DNA of 64,000 nt from Microstegium vimineum (taxonomy: Eukaryota; Streptophyta; Magnoliopsida; Poales; Poaceae), in assembly GCA_022036555.1 (NCBI GenBank), contig CM039119.1, forward strand, positions 24,376,979-24,440,978, in the 5' to 3' direction. Both the position numbers and the translations under genes were made by a program. Shown one piece after another: positions 22,991-35,867 of the stretch. Position 1 is the first letter of the stretch. The number at the start of each line of letters is the position of its first letter. The notes under the pieces were generated by a model, which worked only from the letters and a program-made list of their open reading frames with translations, did no database searches and was not told where the DNA came from.

Positions 22991-24686
22991 GCATAGAATT
23001 CACCCAATCAATATCTTGCAAAGATTCTTCAATCTTGGTTGGATCAATAGATGATACAAATAAGTAGTGTTCATAAAATGAAGCCAATCTTGATCTTGTT
23101 TGCACACCTCTTGTGATATCTCCAATAATATGATCCAAAGAATGATCCCTTGCAATAGATGTAGGTTGGAGTGTTGGAAGTTGATTGCTTGTACTTGGTT
23201 GGACATTGGATTGAGATGATGAACTAGCCTCTTGTTGATATTGAGTTGGAGAAGATGAACTAGCTTGATTGTCATTGGATTGCTCATTGGATGAAGCATG
23301 CACTAGATAGTCATTGTCTTGCTCTTCATCCACTTGCCTTGGCCTAATGTCCCCAATATTCATATTCTTCATTGTATTGGCCAATGGTTCACCTCTCACA
23401 TCATCATGATTGTCACTTTCATCTTGAGAGCCTTGTGTTTCATCAAACTCCACATCATGTACCTCCTCAACAATGCCATGAGTAAGATTCCGTACTCTAT
23501 ATGCTTTGCTTGTAGTTGAGTAACCAAGTAGGAAACCTTCATCACATTTCTTCTCAAATTTGCTCAATCTTGCACCTTTCTTCAAGATATAACACTTGCA
23601 ACCAAACACTCTAAAGTATGGGCTTTCTTCCATTCAATAGCTCATAAGGTGTCTTCTCAAGCATCTTGTGGCAATAGAGTCGGTTGCTATAGTAGCAAGC
23701 CGTGTTGATAGCTTCGGCCCAAAAAGAATCACTCACATTGTATTCACTAAGCATAGATCTTGCCATATCAATGAGTGTCCTATTCTTCCTCTCAACAAGC
23801 CCATTTGATTAAGGTGTATACTTGGCCGAGAATTGATGTTTGATTCCATATTCATCACATAGCCATCAACTCTTGTATTCTTGAACTCACTAACATTGTC
23901 ACTTCTCACTTTCTTGATAGTTGTTTCAAATTAATTTTGGCATCTCTTGACAAAGATCTTGAATGTATCAAATGTGTCACTCTTGTCACTAAGAAAGAAT
24001 ACCCATGTATATCTAGTGAAGTCATCTACTATCACAAAACCATATTTGTTTCCACCAATGCTTGTATATGCAGTTGGACCAAACAAATCTATGTGCAAGA
24101 GCTCAAATGGTTTGCAAGTACTCATCATGCTCTTACTAGGGTGAGTGTTTCCAACTTGTTTGCCAGCTTGACAAGAGCTATATAGCTTATCTTTCTCAAA
24201 GACCACATCTTTCAAGCCTCTAACTAGATCATGCTTGACAAGTCTATTCAATTGCTTCATCCCAACATGACCAAGCCTTCTATGCCATAACCAACCCATG
24301 CTAGATTTGGATAGCAAGCAAGTTGATAATTGAGTTTCTCTAGCATTGAAATCAACCAAGTATAGATTCTCATATCTAAAGCCTTTGAAGATCAAATTAG
24401 AGCCATCTACACTTATGATCTCTACATCATCAACCCCAAATATGCATTTGAAACCAAGATCACAAAGTTGAGCTACGGATAGCAAGTTGAAGTTCAAGCT
24501 CTCTACTAGCAACACATTGGATATGCTCATGTCATTGGATATTGCAATCTTACCAAGCCCTTTGACCTTGCCTTTGCCATTGTCACCAAATGTGATAGAT
24601 TCAATCCCATTGCCACAATTTGATTTGATAGAGTTGAACATGCTTGCATCTTCGGTCATATGTTGAGTGCACCTACTATCAAGCAC
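22968..24686 (-). pseudogene. Copia copy A protease and integrase
   Basis: The protease block opens LDSRCTQHMTEDASMF: the active-site D-S-G has become D-S-R (codon at 24672-24674). The integrase follows with the zinc-binding region HRRLGHVGMKQLNRL and CQAGKQ, the first core block HIDLFGPT...VIVDDFTRYTWVFF, then a TAA at 23931-23933, further lesions (a CAA-to-TAA type stop near 23811 and a one-base loss near 23867), and the C-terminal part FRVFGCKCYILKKGARLSKF, ending with a Ser/Asn-rich tail. Copy B shares the D-S-R change and the TAA at 23931. This copy cannot encode a working enzyme. Confidence 0.82.
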
Positions 24687-24728
24687 CCAATGCCTCCCTC
24701 CGGCTTTATAATTGACCTACAAAACAAT

Positions 24729-25855
24729 TCAATTCTTCTTAGGTACCCATACTTGCTTGGGTCCTCCAAAGTTAGTGACTAAGGACTTAGTTACCCAAAT
24801 AGCTTTCTTCTTTGAGCTCTCATTGGGAGTACCGATGTACTTAGCAATCACACCTTTCTTGCCCTTGGTAAGCATATAACTAGAATCAAAGCGAAATAAA
24901 GCATGTGTAAATTTTATCTTGCTTTGATTTAGTTTGCAATATTGCTCATCATGCCTTACTTGCTTGCAACTTGAGCAAAACCGACCATTGCTCTTCACAA
25001 AGCGAAGCTTTGGAGTTGCAAAGGCCGCCTTGCCTTTCTTGGGGGTATAGCCCAATCCCTCTTTGCAAAGGGAGAACCTTTGGCTACCCAAGCACTTAAG
25101 CAAGCGGGTGTCTCCACCATAGGCATTGCCTAAGGCTAGAATGAGCTTACCAACCTCCTTCTTAAGGGTCTCATTCTCAACCATTAGTGAAGAATCACAA
25201 GTGAAACCGTCACTAGTAGAAGAAGTAGAGTTAGAAGTGCTACAAGAAGGGTTAGTTGGAGTGATGATGATGGGTTCATAGAAAGATTCATTGATTATGT
25301 CACAAGTTGATCCCATGTTACTTGTTGAAACATGCTTTTTCTCCTTTTGTTCAACAAGAGATGAGTGAGCTTCTTTAAGCTTAGAGTGTCATTTACCAAG
25401 CTTCTCATGGACATCCTCTAGCCTCTCATGAGAAAGATTGAGCTCATCAAAGGATTGCTTGAGAGCTTGAAGCTCTTTCCGCAATGCTTTGCACTCCTTT
25501 CTCTTGATGTCAAAGTGAGTCTTAGCATCTTCCAACATGTCAATTAGTTCATATTTAGTGGGTTCATCATCATCATCACTAGAATCACACTCATCATCGG
25601 ATTGTACCTTAGTGGACATAGCCATGAAGCATGCCGATGGAGTGTCGAAGAGAGAGATCTTGTTCTTCATAGTAATACTTGCAAGATCTTTCTTCTTGCT
25701 TGATCTCTTCTCTTCATCACTTGAGTCATCATCACTTGAGGAATCACTATCCCAAGTGACAACATATGAGCCTCCCTTCTTGTTCTTCTTAAAGGCCATC
25801 TTGCTTTTTTTCTTCTCTTTCTTCTTACCCTTCTTATCATCTTCATTGTCACTAT
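24729..25855 (-). pseudogene. Copia copy A: C-terminal gag and gag-protease spacer
   Basis: The part at 25389-25855 is the Lys/Asp/Ser-rich gag tail (KKNKKGGSYVVTWDSDSSS) followed by a likely coiled coil (RKECKALRKELQALKQSFDE). A TGA at 25389-25391 breaks it from the next block (24729-25316), which contains a second Cys cluster, FCSSCKQVRHDEQYC, and ends PKQVWVPKKN. Two more stops follow at 24729-24731 and 24717-24719, ahead of protease. All of these stops are also in copy B. The frame is cut at 25855 by the Tekay-like solo LTR; the rest of gag is at 41508-42423. Confidence 0.8.
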
Positions 25856-27685
25856 TGTCACACCCAGTTTTAAGAACAAAACCAGGATCATCATATGTGT
25901 GCCCCGGAAGTCCGCACATACAACAACAGAATAGAAAAATATCAGAAACAATATTATATAGCGAAAACATATTTATATTAACACTTACATCAGAGTATAG
26001 CAGAACGATCACTAAACTTTCTTTAGGCTCCAACTTCAACTTCAACTTCACAGGGACTGTTGACTGGGGGTTGCATATGCCTAGCACTCCTTAGAAAACT
26101 CACTAGATCCATCTTTTGTTACCCATCCGGGATTTTTATCCAAATATTGAAAAGTAAAGCAAGCGTAAGTACATATCGTACTCAACAAGATAACATGGGG
26201 TTCATGAGGCTCAAAAGGTTATGCATGGTTCATAGCGGTAAGCATTTTAAGTCGATCAAGTTCATATTAAATATCAACAATTGCCAAGGTAATGCATAAG
26301 CTCAAATATCCATGATCATAAAGTAAATGACAATGATACAATAAATAAATAACAACTTGCATAGCCAACATAGAAATAAGAACCCAATAATTCTGTGAGT
26401 TTTCCGAGCCGCTCGTGTCCGTGAGCATGACTATCATGATAGTTTTTTAACTCTGCGCAGAGGTGTACAACTTTACCTACGAGTCGTGTTGCCCATATGC
26501 TCGGGTTAATTACTCCCAAAACACTGCCAAGGTGAGCGGACAGGGTACACTATGAAACCTTTCAAGGTTTCGTCTAACAAGTTAGGGCCGCAAGGTTTCC
26601 ATGGCAAGCAGATATAGGAACCCTCCTGCCTATGGCACACTCCATTACAGCGGCTATACTCATAGGTTAGGAGCCGCCCTATACCCATATCGGCACGCCC
26701 CTTTTGTGCCATAAAGGTAACCACTGAACAAGCTAGAAAAGGTCCCCATACTGAGCTAAAGCCAGAGCCATATAGCCCTCGTGGTTGTACTGTATATCCC
26801 AGCTTTTGCCCTACAGATAAGCTCCTATAATCCAATGTTGCTAAAAAGCGAGTTTTATCATTATTACATATAGTCATTAACACATTAAGATCATGTACAT
26901 CCGGTATGAGCGCTAGCAATACTAATCATATGTGGTGATAGAAATCTTAGGTCACAAAGTATCCAGGATAGCAACACTAGGATCAATCTATGGTAATAAA
27001 TAAGGGATCATGCATATGAGTATTTAATTAATCATGAATAGGACAACAAGGACAATCCCATGTTATACTTGCCTTAAATACTTGCTCAACTCTCACAACA
27101 TCAACTTCAGGTCATCATCTTCCGATCTTTAGCGCTCACAAGTGGTTCTCGTTCTACCCGTAGCAAGCACCACACAAAGACAAACAAAAGAGACAACTAA
27201 GAACAACACACTACACGAGATAAAATAACACACTAAAGAAAGATCGGTACTACGGTCAAGAGAACGTAGGAAACACCGATAACGGAAATATCATTAAAAG
27301 AAATGACTAACGAAAGAATTATTATATTATTATAGAAAATTGGCATGCTTGACTTAACTTTAATAGATTAGAATTACGTTAAAGTGACTAATATGAGATA
27401 AGCTATAACATACTTTAATTATTAGCATTATCACATATTGTATTAAACAAGTTAAAGTTTATCTTTGTAAAAGAAAATAAACATGTGAGAGCATGTAATC
27501 AAAATATATGATATGTATTTAAACTAATCAAATTATAATTTAGGAGCTTACTAACATATTAATATTTGTATACGAAAGACTAGAACATAAACACCTATTT
27601 AGATTTAGTTATTGAACCAGTTACATACATATTTAATCAATTTTATATTTAATAACTATATATAGAAGAGCATGTGACATGAAGC

Positions 27686-28577
27686 TGTTGACGCAAAAGC
27701 CGTCGGATCTGCGAACACGTCGGGCTAATACCCAAAATCGATATCCGAAGTGTGCCAGTCGATTTGACCAGTTAATCGACAAGGACGATAACTAGAACAA
27801 ACTTGAGCGAGACGACAGCGATGCGCCCGAACGTCAAGGCTCTGATTTGCTCCCAACGCAGATCTTGCAAAGCTTGACGGAGATCCATCAACACCTCATA
27901 AGAACTCGTAGATGAATTAGAACTAATGCGGTAAACGTAAATTGCTGGAAAAATAGATGAAAATAGTAAACTTCTTTGATTGATTGTGTATATATCTTTT
28001 TTTTACACCACCCTCGGTACATATTTATACCCCATCAAGAGGAGTTGTAAACAGACATGACTCATACCTTCCTAAACAAAACTCCTATTTTTAAGGAAAT
28101 AAACAACTCGCACAAGAGTCAGATTCAAACTATAACAATAATACCTATCTTTAAGGAAACAAATGACTCGTGCAAGAGTCAGACTCAAACTATAACAATA
28201 ATACTGGCATAAAATCACCAGTTTCCATATCCATCTTCCTTACGATGAAACTTTCCATCGGCAGACTTTTTCTAATATGCAACCTTCTTCCATTACCATT
28301 GGCAACCTCCTGCTGACGTCAGCCACGTCATCCTGCAGCCATCGGCAATACCTTCCTATTGGCAACCTCTTCCTATCGGCAACCTCTTCCTATCGGCAAA
28401 TAGCCTTCTTTTTTCCTTGACGCTTTCTTCAACTAAATCTACCATCGGTAACCTCCTTTGCTTCCATCGGTAACCTAACCGATAGTATTCTTAGTGCCAA
28501 TAGGACACAGAGACTCTCTCCTTACTAATTCAACGCACCCGGTCCATATTGACACGTACCAAAAAACGGTGTCAACA
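27686..28577 (-). repeat. 3' LTR of G1, 892 bp
   Basis: Bounded by tgttgacgcaaaagcc and aaaacggtgtcaaca. The minus-strand TATA box GTATAAATA lies at about 28022-28030. A block of about 70 bp containing aactcgcacaagagtcag is present twice (about 28084-28205), and the unit cctatcggcaacctctt is present once more than in the other LTR, which accounts for the 18-bp length difference. The inner side (28578-28592) reads TTGGGGAGCATA on the minus strand, the probable polypurine tract. Confidence 0.9.
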
Positions 28578-28811
28578 TATGCTCCCCAATTTCGGAGTAT
28601 AAAATATTTTATACGCCGAAATTTTCTCTGCTGTAATCTTCTCCACCAAGATGCATGTGCCATCTCCTCGATTATCGCACACAATCATCGCAAGTTACCA
28701 ATAGCTCCCGCAACTGCAGCGCCAATAGTTACAACTCCTCGATCGCCGTGTAAACCCTTCCATATCTCTGCTCAAAAGGAAAACTCGAAAACACCCTTGG
28801 CGCCTTAGGCT

Positions 28812-28818
28812 TATAAAG
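28812..28818 (+). promoter_or_regulatory. TATA box of the antisense PMD gene in G1
   Basis: The sequence cttataaagac lies 155 bp upstream of the PMD start codon at 28967. The equivalent site in G2 has the same spacing. Confidence 0.6.
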
Positions 28819-28966
28819 ACCACTGCCTGATCTCCCTTTTTCACCCCGAGCTCATATCTCCATCCCCACATTTCACCGGCGCTTCGAAGAACACTCCAGC
28901 AGCATTCGACCGGCGGCTTCTTCTTCCATTAGCAAGGCGCAACCCGCAAGAGTCTCCTTCGATCCG

Positions 28967-31692
28967 ATGGCGATCAGCTTCAACGTCCCCACGGTCAATC
29001 TCTTCCCCTCTCGCTTCATACCTTGCGATTTTTCTTTTGCACTGTTTTGTGATCTCTTTTCCTTCGCCTCTTTGCTTTCTGAATCTAGGAGATGTGCAAT
29101 AGAATAGTAATCCCTATCAATCAACCACACCTCTGTTGTTTGGGTCCGATGGGAGATACTGATCCAACCGAAATCATCAATGCGGAAATCAAGCGAGTCC
29201 CTTTCAAAGCCACACATTTCGACCTAGGTCTATGGTCAGACATCTTTAGCTCTTGGCCTAAACCCACCAAAGGGTGGAAAAATTGGTATCTGAGGATGGC
29301 TAGGTCACAACAAGTCTACTGGGCAAAACGCAAATTAGACCAATGTATCAGATTATCTCTAGCCGATATGGCCAAGAATGAGAATATGATGATTGATGCT
29401 TCTTATTTTTGGTCCTATACAATGAACGCCTTTCTGTTCAGATATGGACCAGCCACTCCTACACTTGCCGATATGTATATGCTCACCGGCCTTGATATAT
29501 CCTCCGCCGATGATGCTGCCCTTTTCCACAGAAAGCCCGAACATAGGGTAACTACCCGCAACATCGGCGGCTGGACTGGATACGTTCAGGAATACCAAAA
29601 GACTGGATCGGTAAGCCAGAGGGAGCATGCCACTTTCCTGAACATGTGGCTGGAGAAGTTCATATTCTGTGGCAAGACAATTCGTCCTACCAACATGTAT
29701 CTCCCTGCAGCAGAGCTCTTGGCCAACGGAGCAAGACTTTCTCTTGGCCGATACCTCCTCAGCTCAGTTTATCACCTCCTGCACTAGGTATCGGCAAAAC
29801 TACTACTAGGCGAGCCCATCGGAAACCTCGGAGGCCCCTAGTGGTTTATCAATATGTGGCTAAACGCCCATATGCACAAGTGCCTCCAACTCGACCTGTT
29901 CAGCCAACAATTTCTAAGAGAACTGGCTAAAGATTATGTGTGTGCCAATGATGAATCGGCAACCCGCTCCACACTCAACTTCGGGGAAGCCATCATAGTG
30001 CTTCCGGGAACTGATGCCAATGAGGATCAATTCGGCAGATTTTTCCAGAGGCTTTACTGTGGGGTTTCCGCTGCAGAATGTGCTTGGTGGCCCTATATGG
30101 ATGAGAACAATCGATTCCCACTCTCCTTCAACCTTGCCGATGAAGACATACAGAAGGACGAAGGAATCCTGAAGGCTATTCTTACCCCCCGGGCCATTCC
30201 AGTCACCATCTTCGGGAGTGGGAAGAACAGTCACGCAACTTATGAATTGTACTACCCATTGGCAGCAGCCAGACAACTAGTGTTTGGTCAACTGCCGATC
30301 AATCTCAGCTATGCTGATGTAGTAAAACCAAGAGAAATTATTACCAGCGTCATCGATGTATTATTGTTACTCCATCGGCTGCTACCGCCATCTTGGCACA
30401 AGCCTTCACGGTAACAAATCTTCATCTTATTTATGCCGACCACTAAATTTTCATCGGTAATCCTCACTAAACGTTGACTTGTACCACATATATTTTTCTT
30501 TTGTAGCAGACAAGCTCATCGACAGCCATTCCATGTGCACAAGTTCTTCCAACTCAGCCTGCCGATGCCCCCCAAATGCAACAACCGAAATGCTAAGGTT
30601 CTTCAAGCACCGCTCCCCAACCAAAACGCCTAAGGCCATCAACTTTAGCCATGTCACCAGTAGCGCCCTTTCAATCTCCTACCGATGCGCCCACACAAGA
30701 GCCAGCATCGGCATCTATTCCTGATCAAACGCCGGCCGAAGTCTCCATGCAAGGGACAGTATCGGCGCCACAGGAGTTGGCCATCACAACAACAGAGACG
30801 CCACCGGTATCGGTATTAGTACCAGCACCAACCGTCCCATCCACAAAGGCGTGCTCATCAGCAACCATTGCCGATCCTCAAGACATAACTACGCCAGCTG
30901 CCCCGCCAAGTCCAAGGCGCGAAATTGCTCTAAAGCTGGTAAATCAACCGTCAATCTCGCAAGACACGAATTCAATTGACAAACTCTAATTCTTTTCCTT
31001 TTAGGCCCAAGACTCTCCCAACAACTTATTCTCATTCGCTATCAACATATCAGACGATGATGAAGAAGAAGAAAGCTCCGTCCAAGCCTCAGACACCATA
31101 TCAGCAGAAGCAAAATCCAAACTTGAAGCACTGCTACTTCTACTGCAACAAAATACATCCCAACTAGTCCAAGATTCTAGTGCAGTAAGGGTAGCTTTCA
31201 GGGAAATTCAAGACCAACTGCCTACCGATATTGAAGAACTACTCTTTCAAGCGGCATTCCTCGAGAGTCGGCAGCTATAATATCGAAATGCTTCACGCTG
31301 CATCGCCGATAGAGCTGCTCAAGCAAAACTCGAAGAAGAAATACTCAAGCTCAAGCAAACTGTGGACGAAAAGCACAAAGACATCGGCCGTTTGGAAGCT
31401 TCCAGCATCGAGCTTGAACAAGATATCGCCCATCTATCGGCACAAAGAGGAGTTTCTAGCCGAGTTGAAGAAAGTAAATGAAGCTCTAAACTCAGCTAAT
31501 CAAAAGAAGATTCAACTTCCCGATGCCACCAAAGCCCTACAACAAGAAAGGGATGCTGATGCCCTCCAGGCTCTCCTGCTGTGAAAGAAGATCAAGCCAA
31601 TTGAGGGCATTGCCGATGATGACGCTAGGGAGATAGAGGAAGCGGACCAAATTTGCCTTCGTGCGATTTCATCTATTCAATCCCTCTTGTAA
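28967..31692 (+). pseudogene. Antisense plant-mobile-domain (PMD) gene of G1, multi-exon, decayed
   Basis: Exon 1 (28967-28993) encodes nine residues, MAISFNVPT, followed by a GT donor (28994) and an AG acceptor (29087-29088). Exon 2 starts GAGATG and encodes a PMD (aminotransferase-like plant mobile domain): CCLGPMGDTDP, WPKPTKGWKNWYLR, PATPTLADMYMLTGLD, REHATFLNMWLEKFIFC and EAIIVLPGTDA. Two stops break it (29785-29787 and about 29838), where the G2 copy has sense codons. Downstream are a Pro/Thr-rich part (30651-30960) and a coiled-coil part (about 31050-31500). The final block IEGIADDDAREIEEA ends in a TAA at 31690-31692. PMD proteins in Arabidopsis (MAIN, MAIL1) affect silencing and genome stability. 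Transposon-borne copies are known, but their role is unclear. Confidence 0.8.
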
Positions 31693-31821
31693 TCTGTTGT
31701 AATTTGCTGTGTCGGCAACTGTGAACCTGGCAACTGATTTTGCTTGTAATATAACGTCAATACGCTTTCTTCCGATGTTCTGCATGACACTCCTTCCATC
31801 GGCATTTATACTTATATTGCT

Positions 31822-33600
31822 TTACGCATCTACCCAAATACTGGGATAATATTTCTTTAAATATTTACCGTTAATTGCCCTGGAGAACGCAACTCCTTCA
31901 AGTGTTTCCAAAATATAAGCGTTACCAGGAACAGACTGACTTATCCGAAAAGGACCTTCCCAATTAGGGTACCACTTTCCAAACCTTGAACTCTTAGTCC
32001 CAATCGGCAAAATAAGTTTCCACACCAGATCACCATTGGCAAACTCTTTCACTTTCACTTTCTTGTCATACCACCTGGCAACCCTTTTCTTGTTCTCCTC
32101 GATAGTCATTAGAGCTCTCAGCCGATGACTTGCTAGATCTTCCAACTCATCCTTCCTAAGAATATCATATTCATCGGTTGTTAATTGATCCTGGGAAAAC
32201 AATCTTCTAGAACCAGTTTTAATTTCCCAAGGTAAGACAGCATCATGCCCATAGACTAACTGGTACGGCGAAACTTTGGTTGCACCATGACATGCCATCC
32301 GATACGACCATAAAGCTTCATTCAACACTATGTGCCACCTCCTAGGGGTTTCTTCAATCTTGCGCTTGATAAGCTTAATAACTCCTTTATTAGTCGCTTC
32401 GGCCTGACCATTAGCTTGAGCATAATAAGGAGAAGAGTTTAAAACCTTAAACCCCATACCGATAGCAAATTCATCAAACTCCCCCGATATGAACATGGTC
32501 CCTTGATCAGTTGTAATGGTTTGAGGAATACCAAATTGGTAAACAATATGTTCCTTCACGAAATCTATCATATTCGCCGATGTTACCTTCTTCAAAGGAA
32601 TGGCTTCAACCCACTTCGTGAAATAATCAGTAGCAACAAGTATAAATTTATGCCCTTTACTTGATGGCAGATAAATTTGGCCGATGAGATCGATAGTCCA
32701 TCCTCTAAACGGCCAAGGCTTGATTATAGGATTCATTGCCGATGCAGGTGCTCTCTGAACATTACCAAACATCTGGCAGTCTTGACATCCTTTGAAGTAT
32801 TTAAAACAATCCTCAAGAATCGTCGGCAAATAATATCCATTCCGCCTAATAATCCACTTCATCTTGAATGCCGATTGATGCGCCCCACACACTCCTTCAT
32901 GAATCTCACCCATCAACTCTTTCGATTCTTCTTTACTAAGGCATCTGAGCAAAACTCCATCAATCGTCTGATAATACAATTCATCATCAAGGAGCACGTA
33001 CTTGGTAGCCTGAAACCTTAGACGCCTTTCAACCTTTTTAGAAGGATCTCTCAAATAATCGGCAATCTCTTTTCTCCAGTCATCGGCAACTATTACCGAT
33101 GTCATTATTTCCTGAATCGGCTGATACCCTGAAGCGTACTGTGCTAACCGATTAGCCTCTTCATTATGCAATCTGGGAAAATGCTCAAGGCGGTACTCTT
33201 TAAATTCTTTTAATAATTGCAAACACTTTTCATGGTATGCAATTAAAACTTCACTTTGGCATTCATATGTCCCAATCAATTGATTGATCACCAACATAGA
33301 ATCACCAAAGATTTCAATGGCATCGGCACACACTTCCCTGAGTAATTCCAACCCTTTTATCAAAGACTGGTATTCGGCCTGATTGTTTGTGGAAGTAGCA
33401 ACAATCGACAACGAGATTTCATACTTTTGTCCTCGAGGTGAAATTAATACAACGTCGATACCCGCTCCTTCCTTACATGTGGATCCATCAAACAACAAAG
33501 TCGAAGGAGCAATCTCTATGGAACTCACTGCATTGCAATGCTCAGTAACAAAATCGGCCATCACTTGACCTTTAACTGCCTTAGCCGATTCATACCTCAA
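31822..33600 (-). CDS. G1 archaeal-type RNase H and integrase, C-terminal part of pol
   Basis: An open frame of 592 codons. Residues about 31-160 form a second RNase H (LLFDGSTCKEGAGIDVVL, TNNQAEYQSLIKGLELL, IFGDSMLVINQL), the type found next to the ordinary RNase H in Tat elements. The integrase zinc finger follows (HEGVCGAH with GCQDCQ), then the catalytic core with Asp in WTIDLIGQI, Asp in TITTDQGTMF and Glu in GQAEATNKG. After it comes the GPFRISQSVPGNAYILETLEG block near the C terminus. All three catalytic acidic residues are visible. It is open, but it is separated from RT by stops and so would not be made as part of a full polyprotein. Confidence 0.85.
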   Translation of the reverse strand: MRYESAKAVKGQVMADFVTEHCNAVSSIEIAPSTLLFDGSTCKEGAGIDVVLISPRGQKYEISLSIVATSTNNQAEYQSLIKGLELLREVCADAIEIFGDSMLVINQLIGTYECQSEVLIAYHEKCLQLLKEFKEYRLEHFPRLHNEEANRLAQYASGYQPIQEIMTSVIVADDWRKEIADYLRDPSKKVERRLRFQATKYVLLDDELYYQTIDGVLLRCLSKEESKELMGEIHEGVCGAHQSAFKMKWIIRRNGYYLPTILEDCFKYFKGCQDCQMFGNVQRAPASAMNPIIKPWPFRGWTIDLIGQIYLPSSKGHKFILVATDYFTKWVEAIPLKKVTSANMIDFVKEHIVYQFGIPQTITTDQGTMFISGEFDEFAIGMGFKVLNSSPYYAQANGQAEATNKGVIKLIKRKIEETPRRWHIVLNEALWSYRMACHGATKVSPYQLVYGHDAVLPWEIKTGSRRLFSQDQLTTDEYDILRKDELEDLASHRLRALMTIEENKKRVARWYDKKVKVKEFANGDLVWKLILPIGTKSSRFGKWYPNWEGPFRISQSVPGNAYILETLEGVAFSRAINGKYLKKYYPSIWVDA

Positions 33601-35058
33601 ATCAAACTCCGACAGCGCTAAAATTCATTTGCCGATCCTTCCACTCAATATCGGCATCGACATCATGTACTTAACCACATCATCTTTGCATATGACGGTA
33701 CATTTGGCCGATAACAAATAATGCCTCAACTTAGTGCAAGAAAAGTACAGACATAAACATAATTTCTTGACGGCCGAATACCTGGTTTCAGCATCCACCA
33801 GCCTTCTACTCAAATAATAAATTACACGCTCCTTCCCTTAATATTCTTGGATTAAGGCTGACCCGATAACACTGTCATCGGCAGACAAATACAACCTGAA
33901 AGGCCTCCCATGTTGAGACGGAACCAAGACTGGAGGATTTACCAAATATTTCTTAATTTCTTCTAAGGCTAATTGTTGTTCTTCTTTCCATGTAAACTCC
34001 TGACCGGCCTTCAGTTTTAGCAATGGGCTAAAAGATTCAATCTTCCCAGACAAATTGGATATAAATCTTCTAATAAAATTAATTTTGCCGATCAAGGATT
34101 GCAACTCAGTCTTGACTGTGAGAGCAACCACCTTATTAATTGCATCAATGGACTTTCTGTCGATCACGATACCTCTCTGGTGCACCATAAAACTCAGGAA
34201 TTGACCTGCCGATACACCAAACGCACACTTATTAGGATTCATCTTTAACCCGTGCTCCCTTCTGCACTCTAGAATTTTCCGCAAATCGGCAAGATGCTTC
34301 TCAAAATTTCTGGACTTAACCACCCCATCGTCAATATAGATTTCAACTATCGTGCCGATGTACTTATGAAAAATGAAATTCATTGCTCTCTGATAAGTAG
34401 CACCGGCGTTCTTCAAACCAAAAGTCATCACGACCCACTCAAATAAACCGACATGACCTGGACATCTGAAAGCAGTCTTGGATATGTCTTCTTCAGCCAT
34501 GAATATTTGGTTATATCCAGCATTACCATCCATAAAACTAATGATTTGATGTCCAGCAGTAGCATCAATCAGTAGATCGGCAACAGGCATCGGGTAACCG
34601 TCCATCGGCGTAGCTTTATTGAGATTCCTAAAATCAATGCAAACACGAAGTTTTCCATTTTTCTTATACACAGGAACCACATTAGAAATCCATTCGGCAT
34701 ATCGACATTGCTTAATAAATCCAGCTTCAATTAACTTTGTAATTTGAGCTTTAATATCGGGTAATACAATAGGATTGCATCGGCGTGCTGGCTGCCGATG
34801 TGGTTGGAAACCAGACTTAATAGGTAATCGATATTCAACTATTGACCGGTCTAGGCCAGGCATCTCTATATAATCCCAAGCAAAACAATCTTTATATTCC
34901 TTTAATAAATCACTCAACTGTTGTTTACATTGGGAATCTAACTTAGCACTAATAAAGGTTGGCCTGGGCCTACTGCCATCGCCGATATCTATCTCTAGTA
35001 AATCATCGGCCGATGTGAACCCCTGCCCATGTTTTCCATCATCGGCGAATTGATCCAT
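33601..35058 (-). pseudogene. G1 reverse transcriptase and first RNase H
   Basis: The RT blocks are in order and intact: GFIKQCRYAEWISNVVPVYK, LRVCIDFRNLNKATPMDGYP, FRCPGHVGLFEWVVMTFGLK and the catalytic YIDDGVVKS. The connection and first RNase H start with FRLYLSADDSVIGSALIQEY and are then cut by a TAA at 33838-33840, continuing as VIYYLSRRLVDAETRYSAVE-like sequence (33625-33813). Another stop occurs near 33622 before the frame rejoins LSEFDLRYESAKAVKGQ at the start of the next ORF. The classic RNase H is therefore interrupted at least twice. Confidence 0.85.
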
Positions 35059-35099
35059 TAAAACTCTTCTTTAGGATCGACTGCTTGGATCGGTATAAT

Positions 35100-35738
35100 T
35101 CAATAATCGGCAACCTTGAGGAACTCTGTATCCCAAGCTTCTCCTGATATGCATCTAGTCTGCTCATAGGTTTCCGATTCTGCTGATGCAACAATCGACG
35201 GGGTTTCACTTCGGACGACTTCAATCTTATCTCCCACCCATTGCACGAGGCTTTGGTGCATCGTGGAAGGAATACAGCAATTAGCATGGATCCAATCCCT
35301 TCCCAGGAGCAAGTTGTAGGTGCCTTTGTCATTGATCACAAAAAACGTTGTCGGCAAAGTTTTGCTGCCGATGGTTAATTCGACGCATACGACTCCCATA
35401 GCTGGTGACACATTGCCTTCAAAATCTTTAAGCTTCATGTCTGTCTTGACTAAGTCTTGGTCACCTTTCCCAAGCTTTCTGAACATGACGTACGGCATTA
35501 TATTGATTGATGCCCCACCGTCCACCAGCATTTTTGACACTGGTTGCCCATCTACTTTGCCTTTGACAAACAAAGCCCTTAAGTGTTGCCTTTCATCATC
35601 GGCAGGTTTTTCAAAGACAGCTGCCATTGGATCTAATACCAACTGTGCCATTTCAGCAGCCTCTTCCTCAGCATCGACAGGCGCCATGAATTCCATCGGC
35701 AATATCACAACCATATTGATCTCTGCCGATGGATCCAT
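35100..35738 (-). pseudogene. G1 aspartic protease region
   Basis: The protease active site reads MLVDGGASINIMPY (D-G-G, the form usual in this lineage), with the partner strands VCVELTIGSKTLPTTFFVIN and YNLLLGRDWIHANCCIPSTM. The block is open for 212 codons, but it is separated from gag (upstream) and RT (downstream) by frame changes. Confidence 0.82.
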
Positions 35739-35867
35739 ATCCTTGCGCTTTGGCCTCCACTTCTTAACTAGAGATTTCTCCCTTGAAGGGTTTTCACTGT
35801 GATATAGATCATTTTGGTGTTCACGCTGGATCCTCCTTCTTTGAGTCTTCGTCAGACCCTTGGGGCA

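Noticed and set aside
26506..26919. 137-codon minus-strand frame in the Tekay-like LTR
   Set aside because: No known domain, it lies wholly within LTR sequence, and one copy is not enough to show conservation.
28967..31692. Host PMD gene (MAIN/MAIL1 orthologue)
   Set aside because: It lies inside an LTR pair with a TSD, has a sister copy in G2 in the same antisense position, and has premature stops.
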